DNA of 10,324 nucleotides from Baffinella frigidus (lineage: Eukaryota; Cryptophyceae; Cryptomonadales; Baffinellaceae): NCBI GenBank assembly GCA_026770585.1, contig MU646320.1, forward strand, positions 217,867-228,190. Direction: 5' to 3'. Below the pieces are notes generated by a model. It ran no database searches. It saw only the letters and a list, made by a program, of their open reading frames with translations, and was not told the origin of the DNA. This document shows positions 1 to 7,213 of this stretch, piece after piece. Both the position numbers and the translations under genes were made by a program. How positions within the stretch are numbered: the stretch's first letter is position 1; every line of letters starts with the position of its first letter.

Positions 1-181
1 TCCAGGGTTTAAGTTTTTAGGTTTATGGTTTATGGTTTAGGGTTTAGGGTTTAAGGTTTAGGGTTTAGGGTTTAGGGTTCAGGGTTTATGGTTTATGGTT
101 TTGGCAGCATGGTTTAGAGTTTAGGGTTTAGGGTTTAGGGTTGAGGTGTTAGGGTTTGGGTTTGAGGGTTGAGGGTTTAGG
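1..181 (+). repeat. Degenerate telomere-like (TTTAGGG)n block
   Basis: Many copies of TTTAGGG occur, mixed with variants such as TTCAGGG, TTGAGGG, TTTATGG and TTTAAGG, read on the plus strand. The degeneracy, and the unique sequence that follows, point to interstitial or subtelomeric repeat rather than an active chromosome end. A short interruption (GGCAGCAT) sits near 103-110. TTTAGGG is the telomere unit of plants and of several algal and protist groups. Nothing in the block codes for protein convincingly. Confidence 0.85.
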
Positions 182-340
182 CTTCCCTAGCAAACAAAGT
201 ATCAATGCTTGGCATGTAAATATACACCTGGGATGTTCAGAATTATTTACGGCTTTATGGATTCTCAGATTTCCCATTTATTCAGAAAACGTATTAACAA
301 TGTTGAAATGCGGCGTTTAATGTGTCCAGATGGATGTCAA

Positions 341-432
341 GGGTTGAGGGTTCAGGTTTCAGGGTTTGGGGTTCAGGTTTCATGGTTTAGGGTTAAGGGT
401 GAAGGGTTAAGGGTGAAGGGTTAAGGTTTGAG
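341..432 (+). repeat. Second telomere-like repeat block, strongly degenerate
   Basis: Repeats of GGGTTGAGGG, GGTTTCAGGG and GGGTTAAGGGTGAA are seen, in the same orientation as the block at 1-181. About 160 bp of A/T-richer unique DNA separates the two. Two adjacent copies of AGGGTTAAGGGTGA near 398-422 show recent local tandem duplication. Confidence 0.7.
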
Positions 433-684
433 GACCGCCTCAGGAGAAGCAAGGATGCTTCAATATCCCTGAAGTGCCCAGTAGGCTCATATGCCCTACG
501 GTAGAGCCCTAGGACCTGCCTAGGACCTCAGGCCCCCAAATTTGGAGGCCTGGTCACTTAAGGGATACATTTTCATGCTGATGCTGTGTGATGTGGTTCG
601 CGAGAATTACGAATCGGAGACATCGGGTCGGTTCAGGCATGAGGCACGCTACTGGACTTCTTTACAGGGCCTGTTATCAAGGTT
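433..684. other. Non-coding spacer with small duplications and a hairpin
   Basis: No gene is supported here. CTAGGACCT occurs twice in tandem near 508-526, followed by a short inverted repeat around 528-553 (AGGCC arms around an AAATTT centre). The stretch near 491-509 (CCCTACGGTAGAGCCC) resembles the core of the repeat at 3977-4025 and 7034-7083. Confidence 0.4.
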
Positions 685-737
685 CTTTAGGTTTTAATTT
701 CGCCCAACATAGCCCAACGACACGCCCTTCCATAGAA
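685..737 (+). repeat. Dispersed repeat, copy A (53 bp)
   Basis: This stretch matches 1625-1677 at 50 of 53 positions by eye, in the same orientation. It contains the core TTTAATTTCGCCCAACATAG, which recurs at 901-923. An imperfect tandem of AGAAAGGTCCT units follows at once (734-780). The repeat has no evident coding capacity. Confidence 0.8.
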
Positions 738-780
738 AGGTCCTTGAGGTCCTTTTTAGAAAGGTCCTGAGGTCCTTTTG
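734..780 (+). repeat. Two tandem copies of a 23-24 bp AGGTCCT-rich unit
   Basis: A 24-nt unit at 734-757 and a 23-nt unit at 758-780 both run AGAAAGGTCCT(T)GAGGTCCTTTT. They adjoin dispersed-repeat copy A. Similar AGGTCCTTT units precede copy C at about 1604-1630, so the two features seem to belong to one repeat family. Confidence 0.75.
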
Positions 781-1222
781 AGGACTGGCGGATCCATCGG
801 CCGACTTTTAGGGCTGGGTTTTTATGGGGCAATTTTGGCCCCCGATAAAAGGCTTATGGTGGCCTTCTGTGTCGATTTGATTTGGTTCATGCTACATGTG
901 TTTAATTTCGCCCAACATAGCCCGTAAATCCTGATCTCAAGAACCCAAACTCCAGACCCTGAGTCCTCAGCCACACGGTTGACAACGGACCCTCAAACCA
1001 AAGCCAACTTGTCTCTTGGCATTGAGTGCAGGTTTCCATACAATTCAATCGACAACTCGTGCAGCAATCACTGACACCACTGAAAACGATGATGTGAGTG
1101 GAGACGGCCTCATTTTATATGTATGTAAGTTGGCAAAAGTCCGACATAGGCCCTTGAAAGACTTCTGACGCTGGAATTGGAGCCGTTTTGGACACAAACG
1201 GCGATTTTCCGGAAGCATGCGT
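781..1222. other. Intergenic DNA, contains short repeat copy B (901-923)
   Basis: No convincing gene is visible on either strand. Positions 901-923 repeat the core of copies A and C (TTTAATTTCGCCCAACATAG then CCC), after which similarity stops. The rest appears unique, with short open frames that lack start context, recognisable motifs or splice signals. Confidence 0.45.
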
Positions 1223-1305
1223 GCTCCGATTTGAAAAGTTGAACCTAGCTGCACCCAGAATTGGCGGGCGTGGGTGCAGCTAGGTTCAACTTCTCAAATC
1301 GGAGC
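1223..1305. repeat. Near-perfect 35-bp inverted repeat with a 13-nt loop
   Basis: The arm at 1223-1257 pairs with 1271-1305 at 34 of 35 positions. The only mismatch is an A against a would-be G in TTGAAAAG/CTTCTCAA. The loop is GAATTGGCGGGCG. The arms carry AACCTAGCTGCACCCA and its complement. Either strand, if transcribed, would fold into one long stem-loop. The length is compatible with a small-RNA precursor, a foldback element or a recent inverted duplication; the sequence alone does not choose among them. No promoter or terminator was recognised nearby. Confidence 0.9.
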
Positions 1306-1624
1306 TCAGGAAGGTGGGGCGCTATCGCAGACGTGAACCCTCGTGTGGCGTCGCACGATCTGTTTTCGTCTAGAAAAAGCAAGGGGCGCACTCCACTCAC
1401 GACCCCAAAATGATGACAAACATTTTGAACTGAGATTACTAAACCTGTTTGCAAAAAGCCAAACCCAAGGCATTTTCCCATGCTGCGAACGAGAGACCTC
1501 AAAAAGTTTGTTGTCGATTGACGCTGAGGACCTGGAACTAGCACAGGCAGAGGTCAAGACGCTGTACCGGGGCTCGCACCTCACAACCCAGGGGGAAAAG
1601 GTGCTCCTTTAGGTCCTTTAGGTC
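1306..1624. other. Intergenic DNA without a supported gene
   Basis: A plus-strand open stretch (about 1343-1612) and overlapping minus-strand ones have no ATG in good context, no recognisable motif and no splice-site arrangement. The right edge (about 1604-1624) consists of CTTTAGGTC direct repeats leading into dispersed-repeat copy C. Confidence 0.4.
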
Positions 1625-1677
1625 CTTTAGGTTTTAATTTCTCCCAACATAGCCCAACGACACGCCGTTCCGTAGAA
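1625..1677 (+). repeat. Dispersed repeat, copy C (53 bp)
   Basis: This is the same sequence as 685-737 with three substitutions, in direct orientation and 940 bp downstream. It is preceded by tandem AGGTCCTTT units, whereas copy A is followed by related units. The two copies could be ends of one element or independent members of a repeat family. Confidence 0.8.
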
Positions 1678-2230
1678 GGGATCTGCAGAGAAAGCATTTT
1701 TGCTTTCGGATCGCGTTTCGCTCTCCAGTGCAGAGGCTCGTGAAGAGGGGATACAGGGTGGCTCTGTTGGGGTGCTTGAGTTGATCCAGAAAATCGCGCT
1801 CATCACACACACCGAACCCAAGTCAGCCTTTCTGAGGCTCATGGTATCCCATGGTCGAGGTATGGGAGCTCCAACCACAGGTCCACTTAACACTTATTGA
1901 CTGTTGGAGGGGAACGCCGCTTCCGCGCCAAGAGCCACGCACAAGCTTTGGTGCTTTAAGCCTCCAAAAGTTGTGAGGCGTCCACTTTTGGCAACTCATT
2001 TGCGGGTCCTTCCCTCATCGGAAACTTCTTTGTCGGTCGATGCCTTTTACAAGTGATTTTACCGCGGCCGAACTTTCTCGCTTGGAAACTGTTGACTTTC
2101 GATTGCAGGTTTTCGGTTCTGACCTGATTTGTACGAGAAGTCGCCCGAAATCGGGGGAAATGCACCGCAAAAATAATAGAAAGACACATGCAAAAGACAT
2201 CGACTCTTGCTTCCCTCTGCTCAAGAAGAC
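1678..2230. other. Upstream region of the RING/TRAF-finger gene
   Basis: No gene is supported. An open stretch at 1700-1899 has no ATG and no clear motif. The last 150 bp before the ATG at 2231 should hold the 5' UTR and core promoter, but no clear TATA box is seen; the nearest A/T-rich tract is AAAAATAATAGAAAG near 2168-2182. An in-frame TAG at 2177-2179 closes the frame upstream of the ATG at 2231, which supports that start. Confidence 0.4.
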
Positions 2231-3768
2231 ATGGCGGCACGCCCTGGCTCGCAGATCAGGCTGCGGGAGGGAGGCAGCGTCGAGACCTTCGATGGCGCGG
2301 TCGACGACTCTTTCTTGTGCCAGGTGCGGGGCCTGAGGGTGCTGATCGCTGCCTGTTTGTTTTGGGTGGGTGAAGGAGTTGAGACGGGATCCGCGGCATG
2401 TACTGTGGGGGTGGACATGCTGACCGTGCGCTTGCGATGACGGATCGGCAGGTGTGCATGGAGGTGTTCGTCGAGCCGACCTCGGGCTGCCCGCAAGGAC
2501 ACGCATGCTGCCGCATATGCTACGAGTCTGTGCTCGCGTCTGAGCAGAAGAAGTGCCCGACCTGCCGCCACCCGACGTCCATAGCGAACCTGGTGCGTAT
2601 GCGGCCGCTTGAAGATCTGCTGAACAAGACGCTGGTGAAGTGCAAGCACGCGGAGGTTGACGAGGACGACGAGGAGCAGGGGCCAGTGAACAAGCAACCT
2701 CCGCGTGCTTGCAAGCGGGCGAAGATCTCTGCCTCCGCGGTGGAGGGCGGGGCGGGAGGGGGAGCGGCAGTGGAAGGGGAGGCACGGGGGACGGGCGGAG
2801 GATGTACGTGGACTGGGATGCTGGGGGAGGTAGAGGCGCACCTCACATCGAGCTGCAGTTTCGCGCTGTTGCCGTGCCCGTTTGCCAAACCGCCGTCTGC
2901 CGGTGAATGGGATCCTGAGGGCTGCACGGAGCTCGTCTTGCGGCGGGAGCTCGAGAAGCACGCTGCTGAGTGCGAATATCGCATGGTGGTTTGCCCGCAC
3001 TGCAAAAACGAGGTGTGCTGGAATGAGCTGGAAGACCACGAGGAGGATTGCGATCACAGAGCGATGGAGTGCGAGAACGAGGGATGCAGCGTCATGATGG
3101 TGCAGGGTGAGATGGATCACCACCACCGAGAAGATTGTGATTTTGAGAAAATCGCGTGCCCGTGCAACGGCTGCGAGGACGAGGTCCTACGGCGCGACCT
3201 GGAAGCTCACCTGGTGGATTTTTCCGGCAAGCACATGCTCGGGCTCATCAATCAGAACAAGGAGCTTGTGAATCAGCTGAAGCAGACGGAGCTCCGGGTG
3301 ACGCAGCAAGTGGGGATGGTTGCGTTCGAATGGAGCATCGCGCGGGGGTGGGGTGGGAATCGGGGCTCAGAAGTTCGCTCGCAGCAAATGCAGTGCGGGC
3401 AGTTCAAGATCTGCATGGTCTTCTCCAAGCTGGAACAAATTGGGGCGCAGGGGGAGCAATTTTCCTTCGCCGTGGAGGTTGACACAAAGTACAAGGGCTT
3501 GGAGAATACCCACGACACGATGAACGCAGACGCGGAGCTCAGACTTTGCGGAGGGGTTAAAGTTCCGTGGAAGCACGGACGTGCTGTCCTGTTACCGAGC
3601 AACCAGCGCCCGCCGGGGCGCCCTTCCAACGGTCACTACGCTTTTTTTTCTCCAACCGCGGCGGAAAAGGAGCGGGCGACCTTCTCTGATGGGACTATCG
3701 TGGTGGTGGTCCGGGTGTGGCTCTTTGATAAGGCGCCTTGGGCGACACGCTTCGCCAGACTCCCGTAG
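2231..3768 (+). CDS. RING-finger / TRAF-type zinc-finger protein (2 exons: 2231-2323, 2452-3768)
   Basis: The product is 469 residues, with likely roles in ubiquitin transfer or as a TRAF-like signalling adaptor; this is inferred from domains. The RING (C3HC4) uses C30, C33, C44, H48, C51, C54, C66 and C69. C30 lies in exon 1 and C33 in exon 2, so splicing is needed to complete the zinc site. TRAF-type fingers follow: C95/C149-x11-H161-x4-C166, split by a long insert; C173/C189-x11-H201-x3-C205; C212-x2-C215-x11-H227-x3-C231; C238-x4-C243 with H255/H256 and C260; and C267-x4-C272-x11-H284-x7-H292. A short probable coiled coil (about 295-317) and a beta-rich, MATH-like C-terminal part (about 320-458; I am less sure of this) complete it. 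The ATG has a purine at -3 and G at +4, with an in-frame stop upstream. No signal peptide or membrane segment is seen, which suggests a cytosolic or nuclear protein. The exact substrate is unknown. Confidence 0.85.
2324..2451 (+). other. Predicted phase-0 spliceosomal intron, 128 nt
   Basis: The donor is CCAG|GTGCGG and the acceptor CGGCAG|GTG. A good branch-point match (GCTGAC, A at 2423) lies 28 nt before the acceptor. Removal joins LCQ to VCMEVF and creates the RING's C-x2-C pair. The length is not a multiple of three, and an in-frame stop at 2438-2440 would end a retained-intron product at about 69 residues. CAGGTG occurs across both junctions. The polypyrimidine tract is weak. Starting translation instead at the ATG at 2398, inside the intron, would leave the RING without its first cysteine. 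Confidence 0.8.
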
Positions 3769-3937
3769 ATCTTGGATGCTTGCGCCCCTTGGGACCGCGT
3801 GGGTTTCGAGAGTGGGGGGAGAGAGGAGAACCACAGCCTCCTCGCTTGTGTGTGGGGGGCTGTACGGTGTGGCCATTTTGGTGTCAGTACATGTCAAGTT
3901 ATCTTACTTCGGGAGGAGTTGGGTGAGGTTACATGTA
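3769..3937 (+). other. 3' flank of the RING/TRAF-finger gene
   Basis: This G-rich to mixed sequence after the TAG stop presumably holds the 3' UTR. No AATAAA is visible. GTACATGT (3887-3894) and ACATGTAC (3931-3938) form a short inverted pair just before the transposon end at 3938. Confidence 0.35.
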
Positions 3938-3976
3938 CAGGGGTACCTCGCTCATAAGAAACAGCCCCTCCCCTCA

Positions 3977-4025
3977 GGACCAGCGTAGGTCCCGAGGCAT
4001 AGCCCTACTGTAGGGTCCCAGGGGG
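3977..4025 (+). repeat. Dispersed repeat with small hairpin, copy 1
   Basis: GGACCAGCGTAGG begins this unit and GTAGGGTCC(C/T) with a G-run ends it. A diverged copy is at 7034-7083. Its central part can fold (GTAGG...CCTAC-type pairing around GCATAGCC). It sits between a left end and a truncated right end of the pogo-like element, so it is probably part of that element's interior. Confidence 0.6.
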
Positions 4026-4200
4026 AGCCGGCCTCTTATGAGCGAGGTCTCCTTTAACATCTAGCAACCGAGCCCTCGCTCTCACTGGGCCGACCTTTAT
4101 TACTTCCAACACGGCCGCCATGTCTGCACCCCCACCGAGGCTGTGACTGCGAAGGACCTCGAGAGAGGCCATGTGCTCTCTACACGTTACCTGCACTCTA

Positions 4201-5484
4201 CAGGGGTACAGCTGTACCTCGCTCATAAGAACTGGTTCAGATAAGAACTAAGCGTTTTTGAAGTTTTTTTCCCCTTAAATATAAGAATCAGGTACCGAGC
4301 GTCTTTGATTTTTTTATTTATTCAAGAATCGGGTACCGAAAGAAGGGGCACCGTGAGCGTTTTCGAGATTTTGTTTAATCCAAAAAAAAATAATCGGCCC
4401 CAGATCGGCCACCCCCCCGGAGAATAGAGCTGGCGAATTTTCTGGTTGAAAATCGTGCTAACATGTCACGAGAAAATCGGGTGTCCGAGTGGGTCAACTT
4501 TCAAAATTTCAATTTCAGAAACGCGCACCAGAGTTGACCCGTTCGATTTCTTGATTTTTCGAGAAAGTACCAGCTGGATTTTCCCTCCACGCTTAAGGAA
4601 TGTAGGGCCGACCGGAAACGTAGGCTCGACTGAATTGTTGTGTTTTTTAATGAATTAAGAAAACAGCGGTCGCCCGGATTCTGTGTGTTACAGGTGTTTC
4701 TGGGCTACAGTCTGAGAACACGGGTCCCCAGACATCTGTCGGTCGCCGTTTTCTTAAATTCAGAAGACGCTAGCAAAACCGGTCGGTCTCCATGTTTTTA
4801 AATTGAGACAACGCACCAGAGCGGTCGGTCGGTGCAGCTGGTGCAACTTTGAAACTTTAGAAACGTTTGTGCACCCCATATTTGCACATTTGGGTGTGGG
4901 GGGTCTGCTCGAACTGGCATACAATCATGGTTTCATCTAGTCTAAAATACCAAGAGCACGTGTTATTACTATCAGCCGATCACAGGTTGGCCCTCTCGGC
5001 CACTTCGGGGATTGTTCAACACATGCGATGCGGCTGGCTTCATCGTCACCTTCAAATCCGCAGCGGACTCTCACGAACGCATGGTGGTGCTTGTGGTGGA
5101 GCTGCACAATGAGATCACGAGGGCTTTGCCGATGGGATGGGTGGGGGTCCACATGTAGGTGCAATTCTCAAACTATCGCAGCTCAGAAACTCGTTTTCCC
5201 CGGGAATCTTGTCACGTCTTTGGAGCCCAAAAATGTGCCAGATCCATTCTCTGGGACGGTACGCGATCTATGGGTCAAAATGTCTTCCGTGGCTGGTGAG
5301 AAAATGCCCACTTGGTTTCTTCAATACATTAGGAACCCCCTTGGAAACGCCCACTCGCTGTTTCTTATTTGTTAGGAAACGCATGAAGAATGCCCGCCAT
5401 CTATTTCTTGATCATTAAGAAAGTCAAACCTCAAAATCGCCTGGTTTCTAATGCGGACCGCCTCTTATGAATGAGGTACCCCTG
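4201..5484. mobile_element. Inner pogo/Tigger-like non-autonomous element with intact TA duplication
   Basis: The left end (4201) starts CAGGGGTAC, carries an 8-nt extra AGCTGTAC, then continues CTCGCTCATAAGAAC. The right end (5462-5484) is the inverted form TTATGAATGAGGTACCCCTG. TA flanks both sides (4199-4200 and 5485-5486), as expected for TA-targeting DNA transposons. The interior is A/T-richer than the flanks and has many short TAAGAA-type motifs resembling pieces of the ends, plus inverted pairs such as GGGTCAACT (4491) with AGTTGACCC (4532), and TAAGAAAAC (4656) with GTTTTCTTA (4748). No transposase reading frame is evident. It lies inside the 3938-5844 element. Confidence 0.7.
4946..5158 (+). 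CDS. Unidentified open stretch inside the transposon, possibly a captured exon
   Basis: One frame stays open for 70 codons from after a TAA at 4943 to a TAG at 5156-5158. Its second half, from 5027, reads DAAGFIVTFKSAADSHERM followed by a hydrophobic VVLVV run and LHNEITRAL, which has the look of real protein. There is no suitable ATG at its start; a CAG at 4986-4988 could serve as a splice acceptor. I do not recognise the family. It could be a gene piece carried by the element or chance. Confidence 0.2.
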   Translation, partial: NTKSTCYYYQPITGWPSRPLRGLFNTCDAAGFIVTFKSAADSHERMVVLVVELHNEITRALPMGWVGVHM

Positions 5485-5486
5485 TA

Positions 5487-5820
5487 ACCCCTGTATGGTC
5501 GAGCATGGACCATGCGAGAGGCCTTGTGCGTGAGCAGGGCCTTACCATGCAGTGTTGACCCGTACAGCCAAAATGTCTGACCCAGAAACCTTCATCAAAC
5601 AACAACACGGCCGAATGTATTTAAACCTCACGGAGAACAAAACCATTTCCCCAACAGAGTGGGAGGTGTGGGCCGTCACTGTAGGCTTCGGCCGAGAATG
5701 TTCGGCCGAGAATGCGAGCGCAGGTGAGGATGGCATCTGGGCGGCCACTTCAGGCCTTTCAGGAAAACGCAACGATAGACGTATGCTTGGGGCCCTAAAG
5801 TGGTCCTACGGGGGTAGCGT
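5487..5820. other. Right interior of the outer transposon, with a 14-bp perfect tandem
   Basis: TTCGGCCGAGAATG is repeated exactly at 5687-5700 and 5701-5714. A plus-strand frame from ATG 5573 runs 84 codons and ends inside the right inverted repeat (TGA 5825-5827). Its product has no recognised motif, so I do not call it a gene. Confidence 0.4.
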
Positions 5821-5964
5821 CTTCTGATGAGCGAGGTACCCCTGTTTCACGCGGCAGTGGATAGCGCCTAAACCAGCCACCCCAACAAATCTGGACGAAA
5901 TGCTGCCGCCATACCATCAGGATGTGCAGCGACGCCGTATTTCGGGGGGGTGCCATCTGGCATT

Positions 5965-6020
5965 GTGGCGCGACACACTATCTCGAGGGTTTGTGTCGCG
6001 ACACACTGTCTCGAGGGTTT
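5965..6020 (+). repeat. Tandem pair of a 28-bp unit
   Basis: Units at 5965-5992 and 5993-6020 share 26 of 28 positions; each contains CGACACACT and TCTCGAGGGTTT. A short inverted repeat (CCGCT...AGCGG around GCTCTAGAGC) follows near 6022-6042. No function is assigned. Confidence 0.85.
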
Positions 6021-6088
6021 ACCGCTGAACGCTCTAGAGCGGCATCAGACGGTGCCGGTGTAGGTGCCGAGGACGGCACGCGGTGACT

Positions 6089-6140
6089 CGTAGTCATCTG
6101 TCGACGCAGGCCACGAAAGAGAGTCAGACCACACGCGTCA
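6089..6140 (+). repeat. 52-bp direct repeat, copy 1
   Basis: It matches 7214-7265 at 48 of 52 positions, in the same orientation and 1125 bp apart. The core is CTGTCGACGCAGGCCACGAA, then AGACCACACGCGTCA. It may belong to a dispersed repeat family or be the ends of a longer degraded element. Confidence 0.85.
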
Positions 6141-6521
6141 GCCAACCTGAGTCAGGCAAAGCTAGTACTTCTCCCCATCCATGTGGCTTCGGCTGGCAAG
6201 GCACCCTGCACCAATCGAGGCTGGCCGTGGCCTTTTCTTGCATGTTGGTTTTTACATTCGCGTCCAGGTGTGTACGAGTGTTGACGTGGCCAATTCCCCA
6301 CGCATCGTCTAACAGAGGCTTTGCGCTGCCACTTTTAGATTTCAAACAAATTACAGGGTGGTCAGCCTCAAGTGGTCACCATGACATGGGCAGGGTTCAA
6401 GATCAACTACCGTGTTTTTGTTTGCTAGCTTCTGTGTTTTGATCTGTTTCGGAGGGGGACATGAAGAGGGACAGACAGACGTACTGCAATCGGCAGTGCT
6501 CGAAGCTTCGCAGTCGGAAAG
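6141..6521. other. Intergenic DNA without a supported gene
   Basis: Open frames of up to about 119 codons exist on both strands, but they overlap one another and show no domain, splice structure or start context. GAGTCAGGCAAAGCTAG near 6150-6166 is a variant of the arm of the foldback unit at 6525-6690. Confidence 0.4.
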
Positions 6522-6524
6522 GAC

Positions 6525-6690
6525 TAGCTCTGCCTCAGTCTATTTGAGCTCACCGATTTGGTGACTCTTCTTGGACACTCGTTTCCGCTCTCAAGTTGAC
6601 AGATTCGTACCGCACACCCAGCGACAGATTCATACCGCACACCCAGCACGTCAACTTAAGCATACTCAGGCAACCCGACTCAGGCAGAGC
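6525..6690. repeat. Foldback unit containing a 25-bp tandem repeat
   Basis: AGCTCTGCCTCAGTC near 6525-6539 pairs with GACTCAGGCAGAGCT near 6676-6690 at 14 of 15 positions. Inside it, AAGTTGAC (6593-6600) pairs with GTCAACTT (6650-6657). Between these inner arms lie two 25-bp copies (6598-6622 and 6623-6647) of GACAGATTC(G/A)TACCGCACACCCAGC, 24 of 25 identical. The layered arms suggest a small miniature inverted-repeat element or a structured transcript. Confidence 0.7.
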
Positions 6691-6692
6691 TA

Positions 6693-7033
6693 GAATGAGG
6701 TGACCTCCATGGTCGTGAGAAGTTTCGTCCATCGGAATCGTCGTGTGCAGCTGCGCGCCTGTGATCCCGAAAGCTCACGTTAGAGACCGCCCGAACCACA
6801 GTTGGGCAATGTTAGTGCCATACAGCGACACGATCAGCACAGTGCAACGAGCGGCTTCCAGTGCCGATGCGCGCCTGCGCCCACCCGCTTGGTTCTTGGT
6901 TCTGACACCCCACCACTCAGCCTGCTGAACCACCGCTGCATCGAGGAGAGCGTGAGACAGAGCAAGGATATTCAAGTCTCTGGAGGGATTACTCGCCACC
7001 TCCCAATCCACCGTCACCCACCTGTGTGCCCTG
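6693..7033. other. Intergenic DNA without a supported gene
   Basis: Only short overlapping frames are present (for example around 6743-6928 plus and 6775-7017 minus), without motifs or convincing starts. No repeats stand out by eye. Confidence 0.35.
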
Positions 7034-7083
7034 GGACCAGCGTAGGGCCATAGATATAGGCCTACTGCAGGGTCCTAGGGGGG
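7034..7083 (+). repeat. Dispersed repeat with small hairpin, copy 2
   Basis: This is a diverged copy of 3977-4025: GGACCAGCGTAGG(G), a centre that folds (TAGGCCTA-like), then CAGGGTCCTAGGG. The following GCCTCCTTATCAGC resembles the inverted transposon end seen at 4031-4046, so this may be a decayed relative of that element. Confidence 0.55.
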
Positions 7084-7213
7084 TGCGCCTCCTTATCAGC
7101 AACATAAGCCAGTATGCAAGTCTATGGGGGGTGGAGGGGCGTGCGGGGGGCACCGGCGGGCAGCATCGGCGGCATGGCGCCGGTCACGTTACCGATCACG
7201 TCACGCGGATCCG

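Larger units (their letters stand above)
3938..5844. mobile_element. Outer pogo/Tigger-like non-autonomous element, interrupted by a nested copy
   Basis: The left end at 3938 starts CAGGGGTACCTCGCTCATAA and is preceded by TA. The right end at 5821-5844 is its inverted complement with two substitutions in 24 nt, followed by TT rather than TA. A further inverted end lacking the outer ACCCCTG lies at about 4033-4048. Ends beginning CAG with an internal ACCTCG, together with TA duplication, recall the pogo/Tigger branch of Tc1/mariner; this assignment is an inference from the ends. Without the inner insertion the element would be about 620 bp. No transposase motif was found, so it would depend on an enzyme supplied elsewhere. 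Confidence 0.6.

Noticed and set aside
1700-1900. Plus-strand stretch with EGIQGGSVGVLEL, faintly like a reverse transcriptase QG motif
   Set aside because: No ATG, no catalytic YxDD or other RT motifs nearby; a short resemblance is not enough.
2040-2336. ATG-initiated 98-codon frame overlapping exon 1 in another frame
   Set aside because: No motif, and it overlaps the well-supported exon. At most it is an upstream frame in the 5' UTR.
2398-2451. ATG at 2398 as the start of the RING/TRAF-finger protein
   Set aside because: It lies inside the predicted intron, gives a low-complexity leader and leaves the RING without its first cysteine. The spliced start at 2231 repairs this.
2015-3126. Long minus-strand open frames (up to 301 codons) over the RING/TRAF-finger gene
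   Set aside because: They are Pro/Arg/His-rich antisense shadows of a GC-rich coding region with clear zinc-finger spacing on the plus strand.
4005-4226. Minus-strand 73-codon frame starting inside the transposon end
   Set aside because: Start and end lie in repeat sequence and the product has no recognisable feature.
5573-5827. Plus-strand 84-codon frame from ATG 5573
   Set aside because: It ends within the terminal inverted repeat, contains the 14-bp tandem and has no motif; a chance frame in transposon DNA is simpler.
6083-6442. 119-codon plus-strand frame
   Set aside because: It begins in the 52-bp repeat, overlaps an equally open minus-strand frame and has no motif or start context.
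5965-6647. CRISPR-like array from the 25-bp and 28-bp tandem repeats
   Set aside because: The copies are directly adjacent, without spacers, only two units each, in a eukaryotic context.
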